64,000 nt of DNA from Sneathiella marina (GCF_023746535.1 NZ_CP098747.1:3647501-3711500); one strand, 5' to 3'. Positions 1-10,560 are shown, counted from the stretch's first letter. A program made the numbers and translations. The notes: a model not told the origin generated them from the sequence alone.

Positions 1-131
1 TGGCCGGCTTTTTCGACGGCCTGGATTGCTACGCGGAAGGTATTTTTACGGCGGCCATAATAACCTTTGGCTGCCTTGATAACTTTTCTATGACGGGCAT
101 GCGTGGTGACGCCCCGTTTGACACGTGCCAT
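1..131 (-). CDS. rplT: 50S ribosomal protein L20, N-terminal part (cut by window edge)
   Basis: The reverse strand reads [19 protein letters not shown] and continues for 43 residues to the window edge, which is the conserved basic N-terminus of L20, a 23S rRNA-binding assembly protein of the large subunit. The ATG at 131-129 has an AAGGAG ribosome-binding site eight bases upstream that overlaps the stop codon of rpmI, so the two genes are cotranscribed and probably translationally coupled. The full protein is normally about 118 residues, so roughly two thirds lie beyond the window. The order infC, rpmI, rplT is the standard bacterial one. Confidence 0.97.
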   Translation of the reverse strand, partial: MARVKRGVTTHARHRKVIKAAKGYYGRRKNTFRVAIQAVEKAG

Positions 132-143
132 GGTTTTCTCTCC

Positions 144-341
144 TTAACCGTACGGTAAAAACTTTTTGACGATCCGTGCATCCTGATCGGCGAGAATTGT
201 GGTTCCCCGAAGATTACGAATCTGTTTGTTGGTCCGCTTGATCATTCCATGCTGTTTTCCAGCCTGGTTTGCACGTACCTTACCGTTGGCGGTAAGAGAG
301 AAACGCTTTTTCACGCCGCTCTTCGTTTTTAGCTTGGGCAT
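144..341 (-). CDS. rpmI: 50S ribosomal protein L35
   Basis: The 65-residue basic protein starts [14 protein letters not shown], the signature of L35, and has the usual family length. It is a small structural protein of the large ribosomal subunit. It lies 12 bases before rplT on the same strand. A terminator-like hairpin at 572-610 separates it from infC, so rpmI-rplT probably has a promoter of its own in the 342-571 gap. No classical L20 leader structure could be confirmed there by eye. Confidence 0.97.
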   Translation of the reverse strand: MPKLKTKSGVKKRFSLTANGKVRANQAGKQHGMIKRTNKQIRNLRGTTILADQDARIVKKFLPYG

Positions 342-571
342 TTTAAGGCTTCCTGTAAATCACAAGTTGAAGCGAAAGAGCAAACTCGGCAGCACCAATT
401 GGCCGGAATGCTCGACGAAGCGAGGGTTATAACCGCGGGACGGTTCAAATACAAGCCCTCTAACTGCTTTTTTTCATTCCCGTCCCCTGGATGACAATGA
501 TCATGTCTTCGCGGATCAATAAATTCTCAAACCCACGCAGTACATGTGGTGAGAACAGGGATAAATATCCA

Positions 572-610
572 CAAAAAAACCTGCGAATTCCCCCAAGGAG
601 CCGCAGGTTT
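572..610 (-). terminator. Rho-independent terminator after infC
   Basis: A perfect 9-bp stem pairs 577-585 with 602-610 (arm CGCAGGTTT on the plus strand). In the minus direction it is followed by a T run (complement of the A run 573-579). It sits 17 bases past the infC stop codon, as expected for an intrinsic terminator of infC. Confidence 0.8.
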
Positions 611-626
611 TCAGAAATTCAGCTAC

Positions 627-1163
627 TTACTTTATGGGCGCAATCACCATGGTCATTTGCCGGCCTTCCATTTTCGGATGCTGTTCGACTTTTGCCACTT
701 CTTCCGTCTCGTCACGCACTTTGTGAAGGAGTTTCATGCCCAGTTCCTGATGCGCCATTTCTCGCCCACGGAATCGCATGGTCACTTTCACTTTGTCGCC
801 TGTTCCCAAAAACTTGCTGACAGCCCGCATTTTGACATCATAGTCATGCTGATCAATGTTTGGCCGCATCTTGATTTCTTTGATCTCGAATGTTTTCTGC
901 TTCTTTCGAGCTTTTGATGCCTTTTTCTGTGCTTCAAAGCGCGCACGGCCATAATCCATGAGTTTGCAAACGGGTGATTCTCCCGGGGAAACCTCCACGA
1001 GATCAAGCCCGGCTTCATCCGCCAGCCCCATGGCTGCCTCAATGATCACCAATCCAATGTTATCACCATCATCATTTATCAATCGAACGCTGGAAGCCTG
1101 GATGTCTTCGTTCGTGCGTGGTCCGCTTTTTGTCGGAACCGTATTTCTTTGTGGGCGAGCTAT
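627..1163 (-). CDS. infC: Translation initiation factor IF-3, ATA start codon
   Basis: This is IF-3, which binds the 30S subunit and checks the start codon-initiator tRNA pairing. The 178-residue protein has the linker [12 protein letters not shown], then [11 protein letters not shown] and the C-domain motif [12 protein letters not shown]. The first in-frame ATG (1082) would remove the conserved N-terminus. Reading upstream gives MARPQRNTV...GPRTNEDI, starting at an ATA codon at 1163-1161 with AAGGAG seven bases before it. Non-canonical AUU, AUA or AUC starts are the known basis of infC autoregulation, because IF-3 rejects its own start codon. It follows thrS by 115 bases, so thrS-infC may be cotranscribed. 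Confidence 0.95.
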   Translation of the reverse strand: MARPQRNTVPTKSGPRTNEDIQASSVRLINDDGDNIGLVIIEAAMGLADEAGLDLVEVSPGESPVCKLMDYGRARFEAQKKASKARKKQKTFEIKEIKMRPNIDQHDYDVKMRAVSKFLGTGDKVKVTMRFRGREMAHQELGMKLLHKVRDETEEVAKVEQHPKMEGRQMTMVIAPIK

Positions 1164-1278
1164 CTACTTTCTCCTTTAATCATTAATCATCGTTATCCCG
1201 TCCGTATAAGGCGGAATGCTGATATATTCTATATTTTTTAACGATTTATTTCCACCGCTTCTTTTTTTGAGTACAAAA

Positions 1279-3210
1279 TTAACTTCCCGGTACTTGCGCC
1301 TCTTCCACAAGCTGTGCAATTGCCTCGTCCAGATCCAGCACCTTTTGATGCTTTTCACCAAGACGGCGCACAGAAATCGTTTTCTCCTCTGCTTCTCGTT
1401 TACCGGCGACAAACATGGCCGGCACCTTGGCAAGACTATGCTCGCGTACTTTGTAATTGATCTTCTCATTTCGAAGATCAAGGGTCGCCCGCAAGCCTTT
1501 CGCTTTCAGTGCAGCAAGAACCTCCTCGGCATAACTGTCCGCTTCGTCAGTGATGGTCGCGACAACAACCTGAACCGGCGACAGCCAAAGTGGGAATCGC
1601 CCGGCATATTCCTCGATCAGAATACCGATAAACCGTTCCATGGATCCAAAGATCGCCCGATGCAACATGACAGGGCGATGCTTTGCACCGTCTTCGCCAA
1701 TGTAGGATGCCCCCAGTCGTTCCGGCAAGACAAAGTCAACCTGCAAGGTTCCGCATTGCCAATCGCGGCCAATCGCGTCGGTCAATACAAATTCCAGTTT
1801 TGGTCCGTAAAATGCCCCCTCGCCCGGGTTCATGGAATAGCTGAGACCTGTTGCATCGATCGCATCCCGTAAGGAACCCTCGGATTTGTCCCAAATCTCG
1901 TCTTCCCCAGCGCGCACTTCGGGGCGATCGGAGAATTTGACTGTCACGTCTGTAAATCCAAAATCCTTATAGATATCGAGCAGTAACGCGCAAAAAATTT
2001 CTGTCTCTGAGGTAATCTGGTCTTCTGTACAGAAAATATGGGCATCATCCTGGGTAAACCCACGCACCCGCATGATCCCGTGTAACGCGCCGGAGGGTTC
2101 ATATCGATGACAAGAGCCGAACTCGGCCATGCGAAGCGGCAGATCACGATAACTGGTGATCCCCTGATTGAAAATCTGCACATGGCACGGACAGTTCATT
2201 GGCTTCAGGGCAAATGTTCTGTCTTCTGATTCCGTGGTGTACATGGCATCGCGGAATTTCTCCCAATGACCGGACGCTTCCCACAGTTTGCGATCCACCA
2301 GCTGCGGGGTTTTAACTTCCTTATAGGCCGCCTGTTCCAGCTTATTTCGGATGTAGTTCTCCAATGTGCGGTATAGGGTCCAGCCCTTTTCGTGCCAAAA
2401 GACCATCCCAACGGCCTCTTCCTGAAGATGGAATAAGTCCATTTCCTTGCCCAGTTTGCGATGATCACGGCGTTCCGCTTCTTCCAGGCGGTGAAGATAG
2501 GCTTTCAGTTCCTTTTCATTGCGCCAGGCCGTTCCGTAAACCCTCTGCAGCATCTCATTGTTGGAATCACCACGCCAATAGGCGCCAGCAAGCTTCATCA
2601 GTTTGAAGGCATGGCCAAGTTTTTTGGTGGAGGGCAAATGCGGGCCGCGACACAAATCCTGAAATTCGCCTTGACGGTAAATGCCAATGGGTTGATCGGC
2701 CGGAATGCCAGCAATGATTTCCGCTTTGTAGTCCTCGCCAATGCTTTTAAAAAAATCAACGGCGGCATCGCGTTCCCACTCTTCACGGACAATCTGTTCG
2801 TCACGATCAACGATCTCATGCATTCGCTTTTCAATTTTTTCAAGATCAGCTGGTGTAAAAGGCTCATCCCGGGCAAAATCGTAATAGAAACCATTGTCGA
2901 TTGCCGGCCCAATGGTTACCTGAGTTTCCGGATATAACTCCTTGGCCGCTTCTGCAAGAACATGGGCCGCGTCATGGCGCAGAAGCTCAAGAACATCATC
3001 GCCCTCTTCACGAATGGTTACAATTTCGACGGTTGTATCGGTGTCCAATGTAGTTTTGAGGTCTTTGACCTCGCCATCAATCCGCAATGCCAGGGCTGCC
3101 TTGGCCAATCCCGGGCCAATATCAAGCGCCAATTCTTCCCCTGAAATAGGGCCCTCAAATGATCGTACACTGCCATCGGGGAGGGATATATTGAGTTTAC
3201 CGTTGTTCAC
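1279..3210 (-). CDS. thrS: Threonyl-tRNA synthetase
   Basis: This 643-residue cytoplasmic class II synthetase charges tRNA-Thr. In order it shows an N-terminal TGS domain (starts [18 protein letters not shown]), the editing SAD domain with [10 protein letters not shown], the catalytic core with [10 protein letters not shown] (zinc-ligand cysteine) and motif 2 [13 protein letters not shown], and a C-terminal anticodon-binding domain from about residue 545. Length is normal for the family. The start is a GTG at 3210-3208 that puts the TGS domain at the first residues. It lies directly upstream of infC, the usual arrangement. Confidence 0.97.
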   Translation of the reverse strand: MNNGKLNISLPDGSVRSFEGPISGEELALDIGPGLAKAALALRIDGEVKDLKTTLDTDTTVEIVTIREEGDDVLELLRHDAAHVLAEAAKELYPETQVTIGPAIDNGFYYDFARDEPFTPADLEKIEKRMHEIVDRDEQIVREEWERDAAVDFFKSIGEDYKAEIIAGIPADQPIGIYRQGEFQDLCRGPHLPSTKKLGHAFKLMKLAGAYWRGDSNNEMLQRVYGTAWRNEKELKAYLHRLEEAERRDHRKLGKEMDLFHLQEEAVGMVFWHEKGWTLYRTLENYIRNKLEQAAYKEVKTPQLVDRKLWEASGHWEKFRDAMYTTESEDRTFALKPMNCPCHVQIFNQGITSYRDLPLRMAEFGSCHRYEPSGALHGIMRVRGFTQDDAHIFCTEDQITSETEIFCALLLDIYKDFGFTDVTVKFSDRPEVRAGEDEIWDKSEGSLRDAIDATGLSYSMNPGEGAFYGPKLEFVLTDAIGRDWQCGTLQVDFVLPERLGASYIGEDGAKHRPVMLHRAIFGSMERFIGILIEEYAGRFPLWLSPVQVVVATITDEADSYAEEVLAALKAKGLRATLDLRNEKINYKVREHSLAKVPAMFVAGKREAEEKTISVRRLGEKHQKVLDLDEAIAQLVEEAQVPGS

Positions 3211-3374
3211 TTTTTACCGCCAATTCTGTATGTGGTTCCGAGCAACACCCTGCCCTGAATCTTGGTTTTACGTGGGGGACTGTAGAAATCTGGCATGGCA
3301 TGTCAAGTTAAAGAGCCGCGCAAGCACCCTTTTTAAGGTTTTAATTTACCTGACCCCTCCCCTTTGCCGGCATA

Positions 3375-4556
3375 TTAGCGGGACAACAGATCTGAATATA
3401 CTTTCAATGTTGCCGAACACATGGTCTCGATATCGAATTTTTCCATTACATGTTGGCGGGATAGCGTTGCCACTGCTTCGCGTTGTTCCGACGTCATGTT
3501 GATGGCCGCGGTCAACGCCGCTGCGATGGCGTCGGAATCGTCAACCGGAATTAGCCAACCGGTCTCGCCATCCAGAATGGTTTCCATGGATCCACCATGC
3601 GCCGTCGCCACGACCGGGCGCCCCATGGCCTGGGCTTCCACGGCGACACGCCCGAACCCTTCGGGGACGGTTGTCGCAGACACAACGACATCGGAAAGCA
3701 TGAGGGCAACCGCCATATCGTCACAATGTCCTTTAATCTGCACCTTGCCTTCCAGATTCCTCGATCTGACGAGATCGCTGAGCTCTTCGCAATAGGCTTC
3801 TCGGCCATCAGTGCTGCCAACCATTAATGCCAGAAAATTGTCATTCTCTAATTTTGCCAGCGCTTCGATAAAGGCCGTGTGCCCTTTCAGGCGCGTCAAA
3901 CGGCCGGGTAACATGATGACCGGAACGCCATCTGGCAATTGCCAGTCGCTGGCCATTTTGATAATGCGCTCGGCACTGATGGCAGCCGGGTTAAATTTGC
4001 GACAATCAACACCCCGGGGGATTGTCACAACCTGGCTCTCAGCAACCTCATAATTCTCCCGGATATGGCGGGCAATAAAATCCGAAATAGCGATCACTTT
4101 TTCGCCCTTTGCCATGACCGAGTTATAATAGTTTTTGAGAAATCCGCCGCGCGTATATGCTGCATGAAAGGTTGTTACAAAATGGCAGCTTTCTTTCCTT
4201 GCGGCCTTCATGGCGCTCCAGGCAGGTGCCCGGCTCCGGGCATGAACAATATCCACATTGTGCTGCTTGATGATATCCCGCAAGCGTGTCACATTCCGCC
4301 GCATGACCACCGGGTTCTTGGAGGCGACGGGCAAAGTGATATGCCGCACACCCATTCTGGTCAATTCGTGTTCCATTATGCCGCCACTTGAAACAACGAT
4401 GGGGATCCAGCCTTCATTTTTCAGCGCCGCCGCTATTTCAATAGCCCCACGTTCGACACCTCCCCCGTTTAGGCTCGGAAGAATTTGCAGGACGGTCCGA
4501 ACATGTCTTTCATCATCGGTGGATGGAGTGTTATGTTGGGATTCAATCTTATTCAT
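3375..4556 (-). CDS. Family 4 glycosyltransferase (GT-B fold)
   Basis: The 393-residue protein has the two Rossmann-like halves of a GT-B enzyme. The N-terminal half carries the loop LPSLNGGGVERGAIE, an acceptor-side feature of GT4 enzymes. The C-terminal half carries MLPGRLTRLKGH and the E-x7-E motif PEGFGRVAVE, which binds the nucleotide-sugar donor. There is no signal peptide or clear membrane span, so a cytoplasmic or membrane-surface enzyme of lipopolysaccharide or other envelope glycan synthesis is likely. The sugar and acceptor cannot be read from sequence. Only 21 bases separate its start from the divergent hydrolase gene, so the promoters must overlap or lie within the genes. Confidence 0.88.
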   Translation of the reverse strand: MNKIESQHNTPSTDDERHVRTVLQILPSLNGGGVERGAIEIAAALKNEGWIPIVVSSGGIMEHELTRMGVRHITLPVASKNPVVMRRNVTRLRDIIKQHNVDIVHARSRAPAWSAMKAARKESCHFVTTFHAAYTRGGFLKNYYNSVMAKGEKVIAISDFIARHIRENYEVAESQVVTIPRGVDCRKFNPAAISAERIIKMASDWQLPDGVPVIMLPGRLTRLKGHTAFIEALAKLENDNFLALMVGSTDGREAYCEELSDLVRSRNLEGKVQIKGHCDDMAVALMLSDVVVSATTVPEGFGRVAVEAQAMGRPVVATAHGGSMETILDGETGWLIPVDDSDAIAAALTAAINMTSEQREAVATLSRQHVMEKFDIETMCSATLKVYSDLLSR

Positions 4557-4577
4557 AAATGGCTTCTATAATTCAAA

Positions 4578-5336
4578 ATGACGAATTCAAATACACCAAG
4601 TATGCTGTCCAGGCCAGATGGTCAATCCCTTGCCTTCCACCATAGCGCCGGAGAGACGCCGGGCGTTCTGTTTTGCTCCGGCTTTATGTCCGATATGGAG
4701 GGAACAAAAGCCGTCGCCCTTGAAAACGCGATGACAGGCCTTGGTAGGGGATTTACCCGGTTTGACTATCTGGGGCATGGTCAGTCTACCGGCCATTTCA
4801 CAGATGGCTCCATAAGTCGCTGGACCGATGACGCCCTCGCAATTTTGGATGAATGTACGGCAGGTCCGCAAATCATCGTCGGTTCCTCCATGGGCGGCTG
4901 GATCGGTCTTCGCATGGCATTGCTGCGGCCGGATCGCATTGCCGGTTTTATTGGTATCGCCGCAGCGCCTGATTTTACGACCCGTATGTGGGACGATATG
5001 CCCGAAGACGGTAAATCTGACATTTTATCGAAAGGTTCTTGGGAACAACCATCAGAATATTCCGACGAACCCTATATCATTACCAAGAAACTGATCGATG
5101 ATGGCCCGCGTAATTTCGTGATGAACGGGCAAATAGACATAACCTGCCCGGTTCATCTGCTTCAGGGAATGAAAGATGATAGTGTTCCCTGGAAAACGGC
5201 TTTGCAGATACAGGAAGCCCTGGAAAGCGACGATGTCACCGTATCCCTGGTCAAGAATGGAGACCATCGGTTATCCGAGCCCGACGACATCACCCGTCTG
5301 GTCCTGGCAACCGAACGGTTATGTGCTTCCATATAA
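4578..5336 (+). CDS. Alpha/beta hydrolase, ABHD10-like
   Basis: The 252-residue alpha/beta hydrolase shows a nucleophile elbow GSSMGG (Ser104), an acid region GMKDDSVPW (about Asp200-201) and a catalytic His in NGDHRLSE (His230). The stretches QPSEYSDEPY and LLQGMKDDSVPW resemble, from memory, mitochondrial ABHD10, a depalmitoylating or acyl-glucuronide esterase, so a small cytoplasmic acyl esterase or thioesterase is the best guess. No good Shine-Dalgarno site precedes the ATG at 4578; an ATG at 4602 is an alternative. It is divergent from the glycosyltransferase and followed by a palindrome at 5388-5413. Confidence 0.85.
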   Translation: MTNSNTPSMLSRPDGQSLAFHHSAGETPGVLFCSGFMSDMEGTKAVALENAMTGLGRGFTRFDYLGHGQSTGHFTDGSISRWTDDALAILDECTAGPQIIVGSSMGGWIGLRMALLRPDRIAGFIGIAAAPDFTTRMWDDMPEDGKSDILSKGSWEQPSEYSDEPYIITKKLIDDGPRNFVMNGQIDITCPVHLLQGMKDDSVPWKTALQIQEALESDDVTVSLVKNGDHRLSEPDDITRLVLATERLCASI

Positions 5337-5387
5337 ATTTGTCCGTATCCCTTGTCGGAAACCCCTTTTGCGGGTCGGTAGATTACG

Positions 5388-5413
5388 ATCTAACCAATTG
5401 AAATTGGTTAGAT
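5388..5413. repeat. 26-bp palindrome, terminator or operator
   Basis: Two perfect 12-bp arms (left arm ATCTAACCAATT) are separated by two bases and followed by a T-rich stretch on the plus strand. It lies 51 bases past the hydrolase stop codon. It may be an AT-rich terminator of that gene or an operator for what follows. Confidence 0.6.
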
Positions 5414-5451
5414 TTATTTAGTTTGGCGCTAATTTGGACAGGGGTAACATA

Positions 5452-5547
5452 ATGGTGATGAAAAAGAGTGATGAAGATCACTGGACATTAAGGAATATGA
5501 CACCACATAAGATGTATAGATTAGTACAGACGCAAGACCTTTGCTGA
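5452..5547 (+). CDS. Possible 31-residue peptide gene
   Basis: An ATG-to-TGA frame reads MVMKKSDEDHWTLRNMTPHK and ends LVQTQDLC. A GGGG stretch lies about seven bases before the ATG. It sits alone between the 5388-5413 palindrome and the terminator at 5588-5622, which together would bound a short transcript. The peptide is charged, has no membrane segment and is not recognised. It may equally be a non-coding RNA or nothing. Confidence 0.25.
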   Translation: MVMKKSDEDHWTLRNMTPHKMYRLVQTQDLC

Positions 5548-5587
5548 TCCTTGGGACAGTCCCCCTCTCCCAATGAAAAGCAATTTT

Positions 5588-5622
5588 AGCCGGATCGATC
5601 CCCCTCTCGATCCGGCTTTTTC
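5588..5622 (+). terminator. Strong hairpin terminator, plus strand
   Basis: A perfect 11-bp stem (arm AGCCGGATCGA at 5588-5598, partner 5607-5617) with an 8-base loop is followed by a T run. An outer repeat CCCAATG...CATTGGG surrounds it. The stop codon of the opposite-strand DUF2842 gene begins immediately after the T run. Confidence 0.8.
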
Positions 5623-5821
5623 ATTGGGTTTCCGGTGGCTGCATCCATTTAACGATTTTCATCGCCGGGAATATCCAAATAACACCAACGATTGGGTAAT
5701 AGATAAGTTCCGCTATTTTACTGTCCGGCAAAAAATTTACTGCAATCAGCATGCAGACAAGACTGTAAATCACTAAAAGGAGGATGAGGATAGCCATTCC
5801 GATGGCTTTGCGAGTATTCAT
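5621..5821 (-). CDS. DUF2842 small membrane protein
   Basis: A 66-residue protein starts MNTRKAIGMAILILLLV and ends MKIVKWMQPPETQ, with two hydrophobic segments and the terminal W-hydrophobic-PPAM-like and RWMQ-type pattern seen in DUF2842, a family of small inner-membrane proteins found mainly in Alphaproteobacteria and of unknown function. The longer frame starting at a TTG (5863) would add 14 residues with no support, so the internal ATG is used. It faces the plus-strand terminator at its 3' end. Confidence 0.8.
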   Translation of the reverse strand: MNTRKAIGMAILILLLVIYSLVCMLIAVNFLPDSKIAELIYYPIVGVIWIFPAMKIVKWMQPPETQ

Positions 5822-5994
5822 CTGTACTACCGATGAGAAAAAAATAAAGTATTCAAGGATCAATTATAAAGTGAAGCACCTGAAAAGCAAATTTTGGATC
5901 GAATGCCTCATTTTTGACAAATAAAATCCGCATGTCGGCCATTATTCTATGTCCAAACTAGCTTACCAAATTTACCCAACATAGGACGCTTGGC

Positions 5995-6591
5995 ATGTTT
6001 CAGAAGAAAACAAAATTGACCGATACCCCCGATACTGAAGCTGAGGCTTCCCTTCCAAAAGAAAACCCGATCGAAAGCAGAGTAAAACCGATGGCAAATA
6101 ATGCAGGTGGCAGAACCTATGGCGTCGACAACGCGCTCCGTCCGAAAACGCCCGTCTATGGACAAGCTCCTGAGGAAAAAAAGCAAGGAAGCCGATTGCA
6201 TGTTGGTGCCGATATCCATTTGAAAGGCGAAATCACAGCATGTGACCGCCTAATCGTCGAAGGAAAAGTAGAAGCCTCGATGGATAGTAAGGAAATCGAG
6301 ATCAGTAAAAGCGGTGTGTTTATAGGAACTGTGGATATTGATACCGCCGATATATCCGGCAAGTTCGACGGTACAATGAAGGCCCGCAAGCGGCTTGTCA
6401 TTCGTAAAACCGGACATGTTACCGGAAACATTAGTTATGGTGAAATTGAGATTGAGCCAGGCGGCGAAATTGGCGGATCCCTGAAAAAGGTTGGAAAGGA
6501 ACAACCCAATCTTCTTGCCGATGTCGAAAAAGAGTCTGTTAAAAAACCTGAGATAAAAATAGACGAAGAGCCATCTAAGGCCTCAGCCTAA
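5995..6591 (+). CDS. Bactofilin (polymer-forming cytoskeletal protein)
   Basis: The 198-residue protein has a disordered N-terminus (about 1-68), a central bactofilin beta-helix from GSRLHVGADIHLKGEI to GGSLKKV (about 69-165) with regularly spaced glycine-containing turns, and a charged C-tail rich in Lys and Glu. Bactofilins self-assemble without nucleotide into membrane-associated filaments that place cell-wall or polarity factors. The usual neighbouring M23 peptidase gene is absent here. The ATG at 5995 is the only start that keeps the N-terminal tail. A hairpin at 6628-6655 follows. Confidence 0.92.
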   Translation: MFQKKTKLTDTPDTEAEASLPKENPIESRVKPMANNAGGRTYGVDNALRPKTPVYGQAPEEKKQGSRLHVGADIHLKGEITACDRLIVEGKVEASMDSKEIEISKSGVFIGTVDIDTADISGKFDGTMKARKRLVIRKTGHVTGNISYGEIEIEPGGEIGGSLKKVGKEQPNLLADVEKESVKKPEIKIDEEPSKASA

Positions 6592-6627
6592 ATCCTGACA
6601 GCAACCTTTTTCCAAGTTTGAAAATTT

Positions 6628-6660
6628 GCCCCGAAATTTCGACGGATTTCGGGGCATTGT
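6628..6660 (+). terminator. Terminator-like hairpin after the bactofilin gene
   Basis: A perfect 10-bp stem (GCCCCGAAAT at 6628-6637 with 6646-6655) and an 8-base loop are followed by ATTGTTA, which is only weakly T-rich. It lies 36 bases past the bactofilin stop. Confidence 0.6.
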
Positions 6661-6723
6661 TACGTATAATGTCCAGTTGTGAAGGACAATTCCGGAATTT
6701 TCCGATCAGCCTGTTAGGTGAAG

Positions 6724-7293
6724 ATGCAGAATCTGAACGAGATTAAAAAAGATGCTGCTCTCATGCGGGCGGTTGCTGATGGTGATCAAAAGGCCTGTCG
6801 CGAGATAGCAAATACCTATCTGGACGGATCTTATCGGCTGGCTGTCCGCATTTTAGGGGATACAAGCTTGGCTGAAGATATGGCTCAGGAGGCGTTTTTA
6901 AAGCTCTGGAAGCAAGCTCCGGACTGGCAGGCAAAAGCGCAGATACGCACCTGGCTACATCGGGTTACTCACAATTTGTGTGTAGACCATTTGCGAAAAC
7001 AAAATAGATTTAGCGATGAAGAGGTGCCAGACATTGAAGACCCGGCATTGGGAGTGGTGGAGATAATGGAGCAGCGGCAAATCGGTGACAAAGTCACGGA
7101 TGCCCTGCAAAAACTCCCACCGCGGCAGAGAATCGCTATTTCACTGGTATATTTTGAAGAATGTGGAAATATAGAAGCTGCGGAAATAATGGGTTTATCG
7201 GTTGATGCCGTGGAATCGTTACTGGCAAGAGGCAGACGGAAATTGAAAGATTTGTTACTGCCCGCTCGCAGGCTAAGAGACGGAGAAATGTGA
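6724..7293 (+). CDS. RNA polymerase ECF-family sigma factor
   Basis: The protein of 189 residues has sigma region 2 (EDMAQEAFLKLWKQ and RTWLHRVTHNLCVDHLRK) and region 4 (LPPRQRIAISLVYFEE with a helix-turn-helix to VDAVESLLARGRRKLKDLL), and no regions 1 or 3, which defines the ECF group. AGGTGAAG directly precedes the ATG at 6724, so this start is preferred over the GTG at 6718. It overlaps the anti-sigma gene by one base, heading a tightly packed operon. It is likely released by its membrane anti-sigma partner on an envelope signal. Its target promoters are not visible. Confidence 0.93.
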   Translation: MQNLNEIKKDAALMRAVADGDQKACREIANTYLDGSYRLAVRILGDTSLAEDMAQEAFLKLWKQAPDWQAKAQIRTWLHRVTHNLCVDHLRKQNRFSDEEVPDIEDPALGVVEIMEQRQIGDKVTDALQKLPPRQRIAISLVYFEECGNIEAAEIMGLSVDAVESLLARGRRKLKDLLLPARRLRDGEM

Positions 7294-7742
7294 TGAAAGA
7301 AAAACAGTCTGCAGACCTTAATCATTTTAAATCTGTAGTGGAAAGCTATGGCGCGGAGAAGCGCAACTGGCCTGTTGAAGACCATGCCCTGATGGAAAAT
7401 TTACTGCAAAACTCAGATGTCGCCCGGAGCTTACTTCGCCAGGAAGAAAAATTTGATACCGCGTTGCGTTCTAGCGGCCCAGCACTGCAAGCGCCATCTG
7501 CATTGCTCTCGCGTGTGTTGTCCGACGCGCAAAATTTAAACCAGGGTTCCATTTTGCAAACCCTTTGGCCTTTTGGCGCCATCTGGCAACCGGCATCTGG
7601 TTTGGCAATGGCTGCTTTCGTCGGCGTAATGCTGGGAGTAGCCAGTCCTAATCTACTCAATGGATCTAGTAATTCATCCATAGACGAACCCGCCTTCAAT
7701 GACACATTGTTTGATCTGGAGTATGACAATGGCAATATCTAG
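7293..7742 (+). CDS. Putative membrane-bound anti-sigma factor
   Basis: A 149-residue protein follows the ECF sigma gene with a TGATG overlap. It has a charged N-terminal cytoplasmic part and one predicted membrane span around GLAMAAFVGVMLGVA near residue 105, with a short C-terminal tail. No zinc-binding HxxxCxxC motif is seen, so it is not a ZAS-type anti-sigma. The role is inferred from position, size and topology. Its last codons overlap the start of the next gene, pointing to fixed stoichiometry with the periplasmic sensor. Confidence 0.75.
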   Translation: MKEKQSADLNHFKSVVESYGAEKRNWPVEDHALMENLLQNSDVARSLLRQEEKFDTALRSSGPALQAPSALLSRVLSDAQNLNQGSILQTLWPFGAIWQPASGLAMAAFVGVMLGVASPNLLNGSSNSSIDEPAFNDTLFDLEYDNGNI

Positions 7743-8208
7743 GCCAAAAATTCTTTCAATTGCTCTTATTGTCTCGCTGGTTGTTAACGTCATCGTCGGT
7801 AGTTTTATCGCCGTGCAATGGTTCGGCCATGGTGCCGGTCAAGCGCGCGCAGGAGGGCCTCTGTTTAACCATCGCGCGGCAATGTCCATACTAGAAAAAG
7901 ATCCTCAGGAAAATGTTCGGAAAATATGGAAAGCCCGGCGCGAAATATTGCGCCCTTATTTCAAGGAGTATGGGCAATCCCGCCGGCAGCTCGCACAATT
8001 GCTTGGTGCTGAGAAACTGGACGAAGACGCCATAAATCTTGCTTATGGTGATATGCTTGCCAAGCGCCTGCAAATCGAAGAAATGCTTAAGGTCTCGTTG
8101 CTTGAATTCGCCAACGCCTTACCTGCAGATCAGCGTGCAATGTTTTTCAACGAAGGATTTCGCAAGCATAAGAAGCATAAGAGACCCGGCAAGGATAAAT
8201 CAAACTGA
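7729..8208 (+). CDS. Periplasmic Spy/CpxP-like heavy-metal sensor protein
   Basis: The 159-residue protein starts MAISRPKILSIALIV with an N-terminal hydrophobic anchor or uncleaved signal, then an all-helical periplasmic domain (WKARREILRPYFKEYGQSRRQLAQLL...) resembling the metal-sensor/Spy superfamily, and a basic His-Lys tail KHKKHKRPGKDK. CTGGAG seven bases before the ATG at 7729 decides this start over the ATG at 7723. It overlaps the anti-sigma gene by 14 bases. The likely job is to sense metal or misfolded protein and signal to the anti-sigma factor. Confidence 0.75.
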   Translation: MAISRPKILSIALIVSLVVNVIVGSFIAVQWFGHGAGQARAGGPLFNHRAAMSILEKDPQENVRKIWKARREILRPYFKEYGQSRRQLAQLLGAEKLDEDAINLAYGDMLAKRLQIEEMLKVSLLEFANALPADQRAMFFNEGFRKHKKHKRPGKDKSN

Positions 8209-8828
8209 TGGATAGACGGCAATATTCCGCTTCGGCCGCCCGCAACCGTGATCCCATTCTTGGTATTTTAAAAGACCATCTACCCGAATCCGGAACAGTT
8301 CTGGAAGTTGCCAGCGGATCGGGAGAGCATGCTGTTCATTTCGCCCCTCATTTTCCAAACCTCAATTGGCAGGCAACAAACTACGACACTACCCAGCTTA
8401 ACAGCGTTATCGACTGGATTGCGCATTCACCGTCCGGTAATTTGCTCCCACCACTTAAACTCGACGCAACCGCCACCATTTGGCCGATAGAGGCCGATGG
8501 TTACACAGCCATGCCCATAACGGCTATTTTTAACGTCAACATGATCCATATTTCACCTTGGTGTGTCTGTGAGGGCCTCATGGCCGGGGCCGGGCGTATT
8601 TTACAAAAAGGGGGACGCCTGTTCATCTACGGACCTTTTAAAATTGATGGCAAACATACAGCGCCAACAAATGAACAATTTGATGAGTGGCTACGGGCAG
8701 ACAATGCTGACTACGGTATTCGAGACCAACGAAACGTTATTGCGGAGGCTGAAAAAAATGGCCTCGTGCATATGCAAGCCATTTCCATGCCGGCCAATAA
8801 TTTCCTGCAGATTTTCGAACATACCTAA
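8208..8828 (+). CDS. DUF938 class I SAM-dependent methyltransferase
   Basis: The 206-residue protein starts MDRRQYSASAARNRDPIL and carries LEVASGSGEHAVHFA, the glycine-rich SAM-binding motif I, plus FNVNMIHISPW, a hallmark of the DUF938 family (METTL26 in animals). Substrate unknown. It shares one base (TGATG) with the sensor gene, so it belongs to the sigma operon by position, although a role in that regulon is unproven. It converges on groEL across a shared hairpin. Confidence 0.88.
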   Translation: MDRRQYSASAARNRDPILGILKDHLPESGTVLEVASGSGEHAVHFAPHFPNLNWQATNYDTTQLNSVIDWIAHSPSGNLLPPLKLDATATIWPIEADGYTAMPITAIFNVNMIHISPWCVCEGLMAGAGRILQKGGRLFIYGPFKIDGKHTAPTNEQFDEWLRADNADYGIRDQRNVIAEAEKNGLVHMQAISMPANNFLQIFEHT

Positions 8829-8838
8829 CTGGCTGTAC

Positions 8839-8866
8839 AAAAAAGGGCCATCCCGAAGGATGGCCC
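8839..8866 (-). terminator. groESL terminator
   Basis: A perfect 9-bp stem (GGGCCATCC, 8845-8853, with 8858-8866) and a CGAA loop is followed in the minus direction by six T residues. It lies 30 bases past the groEL stop. It may also weakly stop plus-strand transcripts from the DUF938 gene. Confidence 0.9.
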
Positions 8867-8895
8867 AATTCTTTGGCTTTAAAGGATGGGTTGGC

Positions 8896-10560
<1,665 letters not shown>

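Noticed and set aside
491-1179. Several plus-strand frames of 73-123 codons opposite infC
   Set aside because: They are antisense shadows of infC and cross its terminator.
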